DNA from: Planctomycetota bacterium
GTDB lineage: Bacteria; Planctomycetota; PUPC01; JACPCR01
DNA length: 6,071 bases
Assembly: GCA_030740295.1 (NCBI GenBank)
Contig: JASLXP010000283.1
Coordinates: forward strand, 1-6,071
Direction: 5' to 3'
Below, piece after piece: positions 1 to 6,053 of this stretch. Position 1 is the first letter of the stretch; every line of letters starts with the position of its first letter. The translations under genes were made by a program, and so were the position numbers. The notes under the pieces were generated by a model. That model did no database searches. It had not been told where the DNA came from and saw only the letters and a list, made by a program, of their open reading frames with translations.

Positions 1-33
1 GGCCAGCATCAGGGAGCGAGAGAAGGGGGTCAT
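1..33 (-). CDS. Start of a gene running off the left edge, possible secreted protein
   Basis: An ATG at 33-31 overlaps the TGA of the preceding small gene in the classic ATGA four-base arrangement. It opens a frame that stays open to the window edge. Only eleven residues are visible: MTPFSRSLMLA. A basic residue followed by a hydrophobic run is what the beginning of a signal peptide or membrane anchor looks like, but eleven residues cannot settle that. No convincing Shine-Dalgarno is present, which fits translational coupling. The product is unknown. Confidence 0.42.
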   Translation of the reverse strand, partial: MTPFSRSLMLA

Positions 34-470
34 GTTAAAACTGCTAATAAGGAAGAGAGGAACTCGTCTCCTGCGGAATAGTACGGAGCGAGGGAACCCA
101 CTACGCCCCACCACGAGTCGAAGGCGACCAGACCGCCGCGGGGGATAGTCGTCTTGCTCACGAAATAGACCTCGTATTTACCGGGCTTGCACTTCGAGGC
201 GTCGATCTCGCCGTGCTTCAAGGTACGTTTGGTCGCCTTGTCATAGATGTCGAACCCGATCTTCTTGCCCTGCTTTTCCATTTGATCATCACGGAAGGGC
301 TGGGTTTTCGCTTCGCCGCACGCGGCAGCGGGGTCTTCGATCGGATAAGAACCGCCACATTGCGGAAGCTGCTTCACTCTTCCGCTGGGAAGTTTGTCGA
401 GTGGCGAGGGCAACGGTTTCGACAATGCCTTGCAGGTGAGATAGGCCGTCTCCGCGCGTTCCCTAGACAT
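30..470 (-). CDS. Hypothetical protein, 146 residues, unrecognised
   Basis: I do not recognise this protein. It has 146 residues, four cysteines (13, 38, 51, 94), a Pro- and Lys-rich N-terminal half and a central segment (about 69-123) with a folded look, including GFDIYDKATKRTL, GKYEVYFVSK and AFDSWWG. There is no evident signal peptide or clear membrane segment. Evidence that it is real: third codon positions are GC-rich through the middle as in the neighbouring genes, and its TGA overlaps the ATG of another minus-strand start at 33 (ATGA arrangement). An in-frame TAG lies about 6 bases upstream of the ATG at 470, so the reading cannot extend further unless there is a frameshift. The ATG lacks a clear Shine-Dalgarno, so a start further inside is possible. 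The last seven codons are AT-rich, unlike the rest. It lies about 110 bp after the phosphatase on the same strand, so membership in the lipid operon is uncertain. Confidence 0.55.
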   Translation of the reverse strand: MSRERAETAYLTCKALSKPLPSPLDKLPSGRVKQLPQCGGSYPIEDPAAACGEAKTQPFRDDQMEKQGKKIGFDIYDKATKRTLKHGEIDASKCKPGKYEVYFVSKTTIPRGGLVAFDSWWGVVGSLAPYYSAGDEFLSSLLAVLT

Positions 471-581
471 ACATCGCTAATCTTGAAAAGCGGAAAGCTG
501 CAATCGTCGACCTTGAAGACAGAAGTTCAGCCCTGAATCTGGTATTTGAAGAATTTCTGACTGGAGCGATCTGACGACTGT
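471..581. other. Short intergenic gap between phosphatase and small hypothetical gene
   Basis: About 110 bp separate the phosphatase stop from the next ATG. I see no stem-loop with a T-tract in the minus direction, so no intrinsic terminator can be called. I also see no strong -35/-10 pair. The downstream small genes may be read through from the lipid genes or have their own promoter; the sequence does not decide. Confidence 0.4.
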
Positions 582-1241
582 TCACACCCACTCTTCCATA
601 GGCCAACCGCGCTCCTTTGCCGCCGCTGACAGCTTCTCTTCCGGCATCACAACATGCGGCTCGCCAACACTTTCCAGCATGGGCAGGTCGGCCATGCTAT
701 CGCCGTAGGCTTGGCTTTCCGGCAGATTGATCTTATTGGCCTCGGCGTAGGCCCTGATGCGCGTTGCCTTTTCTTTGTCGCTGACGGGATTGCCGTCGAG
801 TTTCCCTGTGAAGCGGCCATCTTTCTCTTCGAGTCTTGCAGCGATCAGGTGCTCGATCTGCAGTTCATCTGCCAGCGGCTGTATGAGGAAATCCAGTGAG
901 CCGGTGACGAGGACGATCAAGTAGCCCTCTTCCTTCAATTGGCGGATTCGTTCCTTCGCCTGTTCGAAGATGTTTGGGCGGATGTAGGCTTCGAAACAAA
1001 GTTTGGCCATCTTCTCTTTATCTTCGACCGAACGGCCCCGGTAGTTTCGGTAAAACACGCGGTTGAATGTCGCACGGTCGATCTTGTCGACGATGATGTA
1101 GGTGAGGGCCTTCAGGAGGAAGAACGGCGTCCAGAAGAGATTGCAGATAAACGAGAGCTCGGACCGGCGGATGTGGACGTAGGGCATGACGATATTCGAC
1201 TTTACGATGGTACCGTCGACGTCGAAGAAGGCTGCACGCAT
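582..1241 (-). CDS. HAD-IB family phosphatase
   Basis: Predicted haloacid-dehalogenase phosphatase of 219 residues, subfamily IB (SerB/CicA-like). Motif I is FFDVDGT with nucleophile Asp7 and acid/base Asp9. Motif II is LVTGS around 111-115. Motif III lysine is Lys156 or Lys158 in DKEKATRIRAY. Motif IV is YGDSMADLPML with Asp181 and Asp185. The tail with VGEP and ERGWP is typical of the IB group. Residues about 31-51 form a hydrophobic stretch that could anchor the protein in or on the membrane. The start ATG at 1241 lies one base after the stop of the large lipid enzyme (TGA-C-ATG) with no good Shine-Dalgarno, so translation is probably coupled. A longer reading of this frame from 1379 was rejected because the extra 46 residues overlap the coding acyltransferase domain and look like an off-frame shadow. 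Inferred job: dephosphorylating a glycerophospholipid intermediate made by the upstream enzyme. HAD-IB and PlsC-type domains are fused in some mycobacterial and plant glycerolipid acyltransferases, which supports the link. The substrate is not proven; a phosphoserine or other small-molecule phosphatase remains possible. Confidence 0.9.
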   Translation of the reverse strand: MRAAFFDVDGTIVKSNIVMPYVHIRRSELSFICNLFWTPFFLLKALTYIIVDKIDRATFNRVFYRNYRGRSVEDKEKMAKLCFEAYIRPNIFEQAKERIRQLKEEGYLIVLVTGSLDFLIQPLADELQIEHLIAARLEEKDGRFTGKLDGNPVSDKEKATRIRAYAEANKINLPESQAYGDSMADLPMLESVGEPHVVMPEEKLSAAAKERGWPMEEWV

Positions 1242-1242
1242 G

Positions 1243-4200
1243 TCAGCTTGTCTGGCCAGCAGGTTCGCCGAGCTCCACGATGCGGTCGCGCACCTCGTCC
1301 ACAATCTGCTGGTAGAGGGGGAACTGATTGGGCCGCTCCTCCAGCACATCTTCGCCCTGCGGCGTAATCGCCTCGCCAAAGCTCACCTTCACCGGGTGCA
1401 TCCGAGGAAATCTGCCGCCCTTTGGCAGTGACTGATAAGTGCCCTGAATCCGGACCGGCACGATCGGAACCTGCAGCTCATGTGCGATGATGCCGAGGCC
1501 GACCTTGAAGGGCTGCACTTCGCCGTTCGGCGAGCGGGAGCCTTCCGGGAAAATCAGAAGGACGTAATCGTTTTCGAGACAGGCCCGAGCCACACGGAGG
1601 CCTTCGAGAAAGTTTTCTTTCCGATCGAACGGAAGCACGTTCATGTAGTTCCGGAAGAACCAGCTCTTGAGCCGGGTGTTAAAGAAATAATCACGGGCGC
1701 CAAGAATCCGGATGCGTTCACGCAGTCCGGGTATGGAAGCCAGAATGGAGGGCGTATCCAGGTGGCTCGAATGATTGGCCGCAATGATGTACGAGCCGCT
1801 TTTGGGCAGGTGTTCCGTTCCCTCGCTTTCCACGGACAGCCACGCTTTGCAGAAGGTGCGCAGACCGCCGTGGAGCAGGGCCCGGGCGGGGCCGTTGAAT
1901 CCGTTGCGGCCGGCGATGGCCGCGAGGTCCTGCGGCTCCAGCTCTCCTTTTTCAAGGATGCTCGACCAATCGGCCGCGGCTGCCTCGGCTGATTCCGGCT
2001 CGCCCTGGACATGGGCGTTGGTCACCGCTTCGTCGATGATGGCCACAGCATCGCGCACACGGTGGAGGCGGGTGGCCAGGCTTTCCGGCAGCTTTACACC
2101 CCAGCGTTTTTCGGAACGGACGAGGAAATCGACCTTCTCAAGGGAGTCGAGCCCCAGGTCATACTGGATGTCATGGTCGTCTTTTATATCGCTGGCAGGA
2201 ATGCGGGCGACTTCGGCGAGTACTTTACTGACTTCGGTTTCGAGGGAGCCTTCTTCTACCTGGGCGGCCGCGGCTGAGGCTGCGGTTTCTTTTCGTGGCG
2301 CGTCACCTTCAATAACGGACTGCCGCACCTGGTTTCTTTTGACTTTGAGAGTGGGTGTGCGCGGCAGATCTTCGGTCCAGAAGTGAACCTTCTGCACCCG
2401 TTGGTAGCTTGGAATGTCCCGCGAGAGTTTCTGCACGGCCTGGTTGAGCGATGCCCGCTGCTCTTCCGAATCCTCTTCCGTCACGACGACCATATGCACC
2501 TGCTCGCCAAGGCCCTTGGATGCCTTGACGCCGAGGACGGTCATCTCTTTCATACCCGGCAGATCGCGGTAAAGCATTTCCACTTCGTCCGGGTAAACAT
2601 TCTTGCCCGCGGGAGTGACGATGAGGTCTTTGACGCGGCCGGTGATGAACAGGTAGCCATCGTCATCCAGCCTGCCGAGATCGCCGGTGTGGAACCAGCC
2701 GTCCTTGAGCACGCTGTTGGTGGCCTCTTCGTTCTTGTAGTAGCCGTCCATGATTGTCGGGCCTCGGGATACAATTTCACCGACGCCGGTCGCATCCTGG
2801 TTTTCAAGGCGGATTTCGACGTTCGGAAGCGGCGGCCCGACCGCGCCACTCTTGGTCTGTTCCAGCGGATTGACCGTTAAGACCGGCGCGGTTTCTGTGA
2901 GGCCGTATCCCTCACAGATGGGGAAGCCCATGGTCTGGAAATCTTCGAAGATTTCAGGATCGAGCGCCGCGCCTCCGCTGACAAAGACTCGTATTTTGCC
3001 GCCAAAGTTTTCATGCACTTTGGCAAACAGTTTTCTTCCGGAATTCACTCCCGTCACCGCGTGCGAGGCATGGCTGACGGTCTTCAAAGCGCCGACCACG
3101 CCGCTCGTAATCGCACCGGCCTTTTTGATTTCTTTCTTGATGCCGTCGTGGAACAGTTTGAACAGCCTGGGCACGCCGAGCATGCAGGTCGTGCCGGTCT
3201 CACGCATGGTTCCCAAAATGACGTTCGATTTAAGCGCGGTGACAAATGAGACCGTTGAACCGCCGAAAATCGGCATCAGAAAACCACATGTGAATTCGAG
3301 CGCGTGGTTCATCGGCAAGACGGACAGGAATTGATCCGTCTCGTATGGCGCGAGGACCTCGGCCGTGCCCTTCACGTTAGCGATGAAATTTCCGTGGGTG
3401 AGCATCACGCCTTTCGGTTCGACCGTCGTGCCGGAAGTAAAAATGATCGAGGCAAGGTCCTCGGGTTTTACCTCCACGCGGGGCTCTACCTCTTCTTCCT
3501 TGTAGGGCATCCCGCTGGCCGGATCGGCATCCAACGGCAGGGCAAAGTTATTGATGCTGAGCGGGCAAAGATCGCTGATGTCTTCACCCACCTGTTTTCT
3601 GAGGCTTTCGAAAGATTTCGTTGACGTGAGAAGATGCTTCGTCTCGACAAACGCGGCCACGCGCATCACTTCCGCGCCCGGCGTCTGCCGGTCGAGAGGC
3701 ACGACGACCATTCCCAGAGATACAGCGCCCAGATAGGCGATGCCCCACTCGGGCTGATTCTCCGCGAGCAGGAGGATGCGGTCTCCCTTCGCGAGCCCTT
3801 GTCTGGCCAGACTGGTTCGAATCTGCCGGGCGTGGGCGCGCAGGTCTTCGTAAGAGTACTTCACCCACTCATCGTCTCGTTTAATCTGGCTGGCTGTCTT
3901 GGCCTTGAACCGCACAGCGCTGTGGATGTAAAGATCCTGAATCGTCCCGATGCCGCCTTCAAGGCTTTCACTCGCGCCTTCCAGGGCACGGGGTGTGTCC
4001 GCGTGTTTGTCCGGCGGCGATTCTTCGTCCACCGTCTCCATTTTGAGGACGTGCCTTTTGAGGCCGGGCACGTGGATTACCTGGACGTATTTGTCCCAAT
4101 CGATTCTGCAGACATCGAAATTGAAGATGTCCCTTTCCTCATCGGAAAGTCCCTCGAAAAGCGCTTTTGTATTGTCCGTGCCGAACCTGCAGCCGTATTC

Positions 4201-5628
4201 CACGTAAGGGCCGTAGAGGTCCGCGTAATATGTCAGGCGTTCGGCCGAGGTCTTGGCAATGGAGACCCTTTTGTGGTGCTTTTTCAGGCCCGGCACATTG
4301 CGCGTGAACCAGGAAGCGATGGCCAGCGGGTATTGCACCTTCAACCGGTTGGAGAGCTCAAACTGTGCGCGGCTTGGATACGACCAATCCTTCAACGGGA
4401 TGGGCTCGCCGGATTTTTTTCTGAAAGGGTTGGCGGTGAAGTACTCTCTGATGTTACGCACCACGTCCTTGAGCTTGACGGGGTTCTGCCCCCCCGTGGC
4501 CACGTGAAAGAGCTGTACCTCATCAGACTCCGCCGCCAGTGGAATGGATGCGAGCAGCGCGTTAACCACGCAATCAGCAGGGACGATGTCGAGCACACCA
4601 TCCGGGTTGCCGGGGAAATCCTTCAGGCGTCCCTTTCCGTAAGCCGCTATGAGCGGATCGGCCATCCGAAAGCCATCGATCCAACCGGGCGACGGCTCGC
4701 TGTAAGAGCTCTCGATGATCGAGGGCCGGACGATGGCGACGCGGATATCCCCGCGATCTCGGATCAGGAACTGTTCGCCCATGGCCTTCGTGAAAGTGTA
4801 AGTATCATGCCAGCCGTGGAGGCGCGAACGCTCCATGCCCATCTTGACGAGTTTTTCTCTGACGAATCTGTTTCGCTCGTGTTCCGTCTGCGCTTTTACC
4901 TTTGCGCTGCCGGGCCTGTAGCTCGGCCCGAGCTCCTTGAGAGCAGCCTTGTGAAAACGTTCAAACATTTCCGGCTGGCGAGCTTCCTCTTCGACCTCGC
5001 GGCCCCGGGCAAGGGCGAATTCCACTTCCTTTTCCAGGACAAATTCCGGTGCGGCATCGCCAATCTGTTCGTGTGCGATACTCCTGCCGGGGGTGAAGAG
5101 GATCTCGTCAACGTCTCCCAGCCGCTGGCCGTTTACGTAGGCGGTCGATACGTGAATGAAGACTGGATTCTTCTCACACTTCTTCGCGAAATTCAGCAGC
5201 CGCGACGGGCCGAGCGCGTTGAGCTGTGCCGCAAAATCCAGACGCTCATCAAAGACAACCACTGCCGCGCTGTTGATAAGAACTTCGACATTCCTGCAAA
5301 GGTGCTCGTATTCCTCGGGCACAATGTCGAGGCCTTCGAGGGAGACATCACCACCGATAGCGGTGAGCTTCGATTCCATGAATTCATCGCAATCATCCCG
5401 GCTCTTTCGCAGGCGGTCGAAGACATCCGAAGTCAGGAGCTCACTTCGCAATCGGTCGGCCGCGGTAATCACCTCACCGTTCGATTTGGCCTTGGGCCGG
5501 ATGAGCAGATAAATCTGTTCGATATCCGGCACGTCATGCAGAATCTTTTCAACCAGCGGCTTGCCGAGGAAGCCGGTAGCGCCGGTGATCAGAATAGATT
5601 TTCCTCGAAGGAACTCTCGAATCTGCAT
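1243..5628 (-). CDS. Four-domain fatty acyl reductase / acyl ligase / ACP / PlsC acyltransferase
   Basis: Predicted cytosolic multifunctional lipid enzyme of 1461 residues, numbered from the ATG at 5628. Domain 1 (about 1-531) is an extended SDR fatty acyl reductase: NAD(P)-binding TGATGFLG at 15-22, HVSTAY at 159-164, catalytic YTFTK at 277-281 (Tyr277, Lys281), VRPSII near 300, and a FAR_C module ending in an IFNFDV...IDW stretch around 500-512. Domain 2 (about 562-1104) is an AMP-binding acyl ligase: P-loop TSGTTVEPKG at 731-740, EGYGLTET at 906-913, HTGD near 980, GRVKD at 997-1001, and C-terminal lysine about 1095. After an Ala-rich linker, domain 3 (about 1129-1204) is a carrier protein with GLDSLE and phosphopantetheine Ser1162. 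Domain 4 (about 1248-1426) is a PlsC acyltransferase with NHSSHLD (His1286, Asp1291) and FPEGSRS at 1360-1366. All catalytic motifs look intact. Likely role: making a fatty alcohol and acylating a glycerophosphate, as in ether-lipid synthesis. The architecture recalls myxobacterial ElbD (from memory), so no symbol is assigned. The start is uncertain: an in-frame TTG at 5670 adds 14 residues, and neither site has a clear Shine-Dalgarno. The ATG sits just before the conserved fold. Confidence 0.93.
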   Translation of the reverse strand: MQIREFLRGKSILITGATGFLGKPLVEKILHDVPDIEQIYLLIRPKAKSNGEVITAADRLRSELLTSDVFDRLRKSRDDCDEFMESKLTAIGGDVSLEGLDIVPEEYEHLCRNVEVLINSAAVVVFDERLDFAAQLNALGPSRLLNFAKKCEKNPVFIHVSTAYVNGQRLGDVDEILFTPGRSIAHEQIGDAAPEFVLEKEVEFALARGREVEEEARQPEMFERFHKAALKELGPSYRPGSAKVKAQTEHERNRFVREKLVKMGMERSRLHGWHDTYTFTKAMGEQFLIRDRGDIRVAIVRPSIIESSYSEPSPGWIDGFRMADPLIAAYGKGRLKDFPGNPDGVLDIVPADCVVNALLASIPLAAESDEVQLFHVATGGQNPVKLKDVVRNIREYFTANPFRKKSGEPIPLKDWSYPSRAQFELSNRLKVQYPLAIASWFTRNVPGLKKHHKRVSIAKTSAERLTYYADLYGPYVEYGCRFGTDNTKALFEGLSDEERDIFNFDVCRIDWDKYVQVIHVPGLKRHVLKMETVDEESPPDKHADTPRALEGASESLEGGIGTIQDLYIHSAVRFKAKTASQIKRDDEWVKYSYEDLRAHARQIRTSLARQGLAKGDRILLLAENQPEWGIAYLGAVSLGMVVVPLDRQTPGAEVMRVAAFVETKHLLTSTKSFESLRKQVGEDISDLCPLSINNFALPLDADPASGMPYKEEEVEPRVEVKPEDLASIIFTSGTTVEPKGVMLTHGNFIANVKGTAEVLAPYETDQFLSVLPMNHALEFTCGFLMPIFGGSTVSFVTALKSNVILGTMRETGTTCMLGVPRLFKLFHDGIKKEIKKAGAITSGVVGALKTVSHASHAVTGVNSGRKLFAKVHENFGGKIRVFVSGGAALDPEIFEDFQTMGFPICEGYGLTETAPVLTVNPLEQTKSGAVGPPLPNVEIRLENQDATGVGEIVSRGPTIMDGYYKNEEATNSVLKDGWFHTGDLGRLDDDGYLFITGRVKDLIVTPAGKNVYPDEVEMLYRDLPGMKEMTVLGVKASKGLGEQVHMVVVTEEDSEEQRASLNQAVQKLSRDIPSYQRVQKVHFWTEDLPRTPTLKVKRNQVRQSVIEGDAPRKETAASAAAAQVEEGSLETEVSKVLAEVARIPASDIKDDHDIQYDLGLDSLEKVDFLVRSEKRWGVKLPESLATRLHRVRDAVAIIDEAVTNAHVQGEPESAEAAAADWSSILEKGELEPQDLAAIAGRNGFNGPARALLHGGLRTFCKAWLSVESEGTEHLPKSGSYIIAANHSSHLDTPSILASIPGLRERIRILGARDYFFNTRLKSWFFRNYMNVLPFDRKENFLEGLRVARACLENDYVLLIFPEGSRSPNGEVQPFKVGLGIIAHELQVPIVPVRIQGTYQSLPKGGRFPRMHPVKVSFGEAITPQGEDVLEERPNQFPLYQQIVDEVRDRIVELGEPAGQTS

Positions 5629-5726
5629 GGGGGTAACATGTGAACTGAAGCCGAACTTTGTGCCAGCCAAACGCGAACTGATGGCGACTCACCGTCGGCA
5701 GCCCGTTAGCCTTTGCCAAACAGCCA

Positions 5727-5755
5727 CTTATAGCCAGCGCTGAAGGCCCTCACAC
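5727..5755 (-). promoter_or_regulatory. Weak candidate sigma-70-type promoter for the lipid genes
   Basis: On the minus strand, TATAAG (5732-5727) lies 17 bases after GTGTGA (5755-5750). The -10 matches the consensus at five of six positions, but the -35 only at about three of six. It would give a leader of roughly 90 bases before the ATG at 5628. This is the best such pair I found upstream of the large gene, and it is weak evidence only. Confidence 0.2.
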
Positions 5756-5797
5756 GGGGCAGATTATCAATCTCCGTCGTGCGGTGTCAATGGATGC

Positions 5798-5816
5798 CAT
5801 TCCGTGCGGCGGAATG
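5798..5816. repeat. Inverted repeat, 7-bp stem
   Basis: CATTCCG (5798-5804) and CGGAATG (5810-5816) are perfect reverse complements around a five-base loop. The hairpin has no T-tract on either side, so it is not a typical intrinsic terminator. It lies three bases from a second perfect hairpin. Confidence 0.6.
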
Positions 5817-5819
5817 ATA

Positions 5820-5837
5820 GAGTTCAGAATGGAACTC
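5820..5837. repeat. Inverted repeat, 6-bp stem
   Basis: GAGTTC (5820-5825) and GAACTC (5832-5837) are perfect reverse complements around a six-base loop. It directly follows the 5798-5816 hairpin, so the two form a tandem pair in the gene-free region upstream of the lipid enzyme. Confidence 0.55.
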
Positions 5838-5849
5838 GCCTTTGGGTTT

Positions 5850-5881
5850 GGAATGGAGGAGTGATGGAATGGTGAAGTGAT
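5850..5881. repeat. Imperfect 16-bp tandem duplication in a purine-rich tract
   Basis: Two adjacent 16-base units begin at 5850 and 5866, both starting GGAATGG and ending AGTGAT. They agree at 14 of 16 positions. The tract is very purine-rich on the plus strand, and GTGATG recurs at 5861, 5877, 5909 and 5918. Such low-complexity tracts look non-coding and suggest slippage or decay of an older repeat. Confidence 0.6.
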
Positions 5882-5917
5882 GGGTGATCACGCTGTTTGA
5901 TTGGAAGAGTGATGTGA

Positions 5918-5933
5918 GTGATGCCTTCATCAC
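5918..5933. repeat. Inverted repeat, 6-bp stem with tetraloop
   Basis: GTGATG (5918-5923) and CATCAC (5928-5933) pair perfectly around the loop CCTT. An eight-base perfect palindrome, GTGATCAC, lies nearby at 5884-5891. Both derive from the GTGAT-rich composition here, so a specific function is uncertain. Confidence 0.45.
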
Positions 5934-6002
5934 GCGGTTCTGCGCAAGCTGCACAGTTGCGGTATCCCCACCACTGAGCCACTTGTCGAATGATTGGAAA
6001 AG

Positions 6003-6021
6003 CGGCATAAATCTCATGCCG
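6003..6021 (-). terminator. Hairpin with short T-tract, possible minus-strand terminator
   Basis: CGGCAT (6003-6008) and ATGCCG (6016-6021) form a perfect six-base stem with a seven-base loop, extendable by a G-T and an A-T pair. Read on the minus strand the stem is followed by CTTTTCC, a short T-run compatible with a weak intrinsic terminator. It could end a minus-strand gene lying beyond the right edge. It could equally be a repeat-element hairpin, since the stem is short and the T-run has only four bases. Confidence 0.3.
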
Positions 6022-6053
6022 TTGATGTGTCCCAAGTCTGACCCCGAGACCCA

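Larger units (their letters stand above)
5671..6053. other. Gene-free region of about 380 bp upstream of the lipid genes
   Basis: No reading frame here looks coding. The two minus-strand frames between about 5787 and 6057 overlap each other and translate the low-complexity tract into His/Thr/Pro-rich strings. The region holds the weak promoter candidate, several short inverted repeats, the 16-bp tandem duplication and the hairpin near 6010. An imperfect CGCAA/TTGCG stem at 5943-5961 and GTCT/AGAC arms at 6036-6050 are also visible, but are too short to interpret. Confidence 0.5.

Noticed and set aside
213..536. A 107-residue plus-strand frame opposite the small hypothetical gene
   Set aside because: It is opposite a frame with better coding composition and an ATGA link to a following start, and has no recognisable motif.
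1242..1379. A 46-residue N-terminal extension of the HAD phosphatase
   Set aside because: It overlaps the acyltransferase coding end in another frame and is Arg/Ser/Trp-rich noise; the HAD fold begins directly at the ATG at 1241.
3634..5643. A 669-residue open frame on the plus strand opposite the reductase and ligase domains
   Set aside because: It is antisense to a frame with many intact catalytic motifs, its translation is Arg/His/Leu/Val-rich without any recognisable domain, and long antisense frames are expected opposite GC-rich coding sequence.
5629..5670. In-frame TTG start giving a 14-residue longer lipid enzyme
   Set aside because: There is no Shine-Dalgarno before it and the added residues are outside the conserved reductase fold. 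It remains possible; the ATG at 5628 was preferred on codon type and fold position.
5645..5670. A sigma-54-like TGGCAC element on the minus strand
   Set aside because: The required GC of the -12 element is out of register, so the match fails at the most conserved position.
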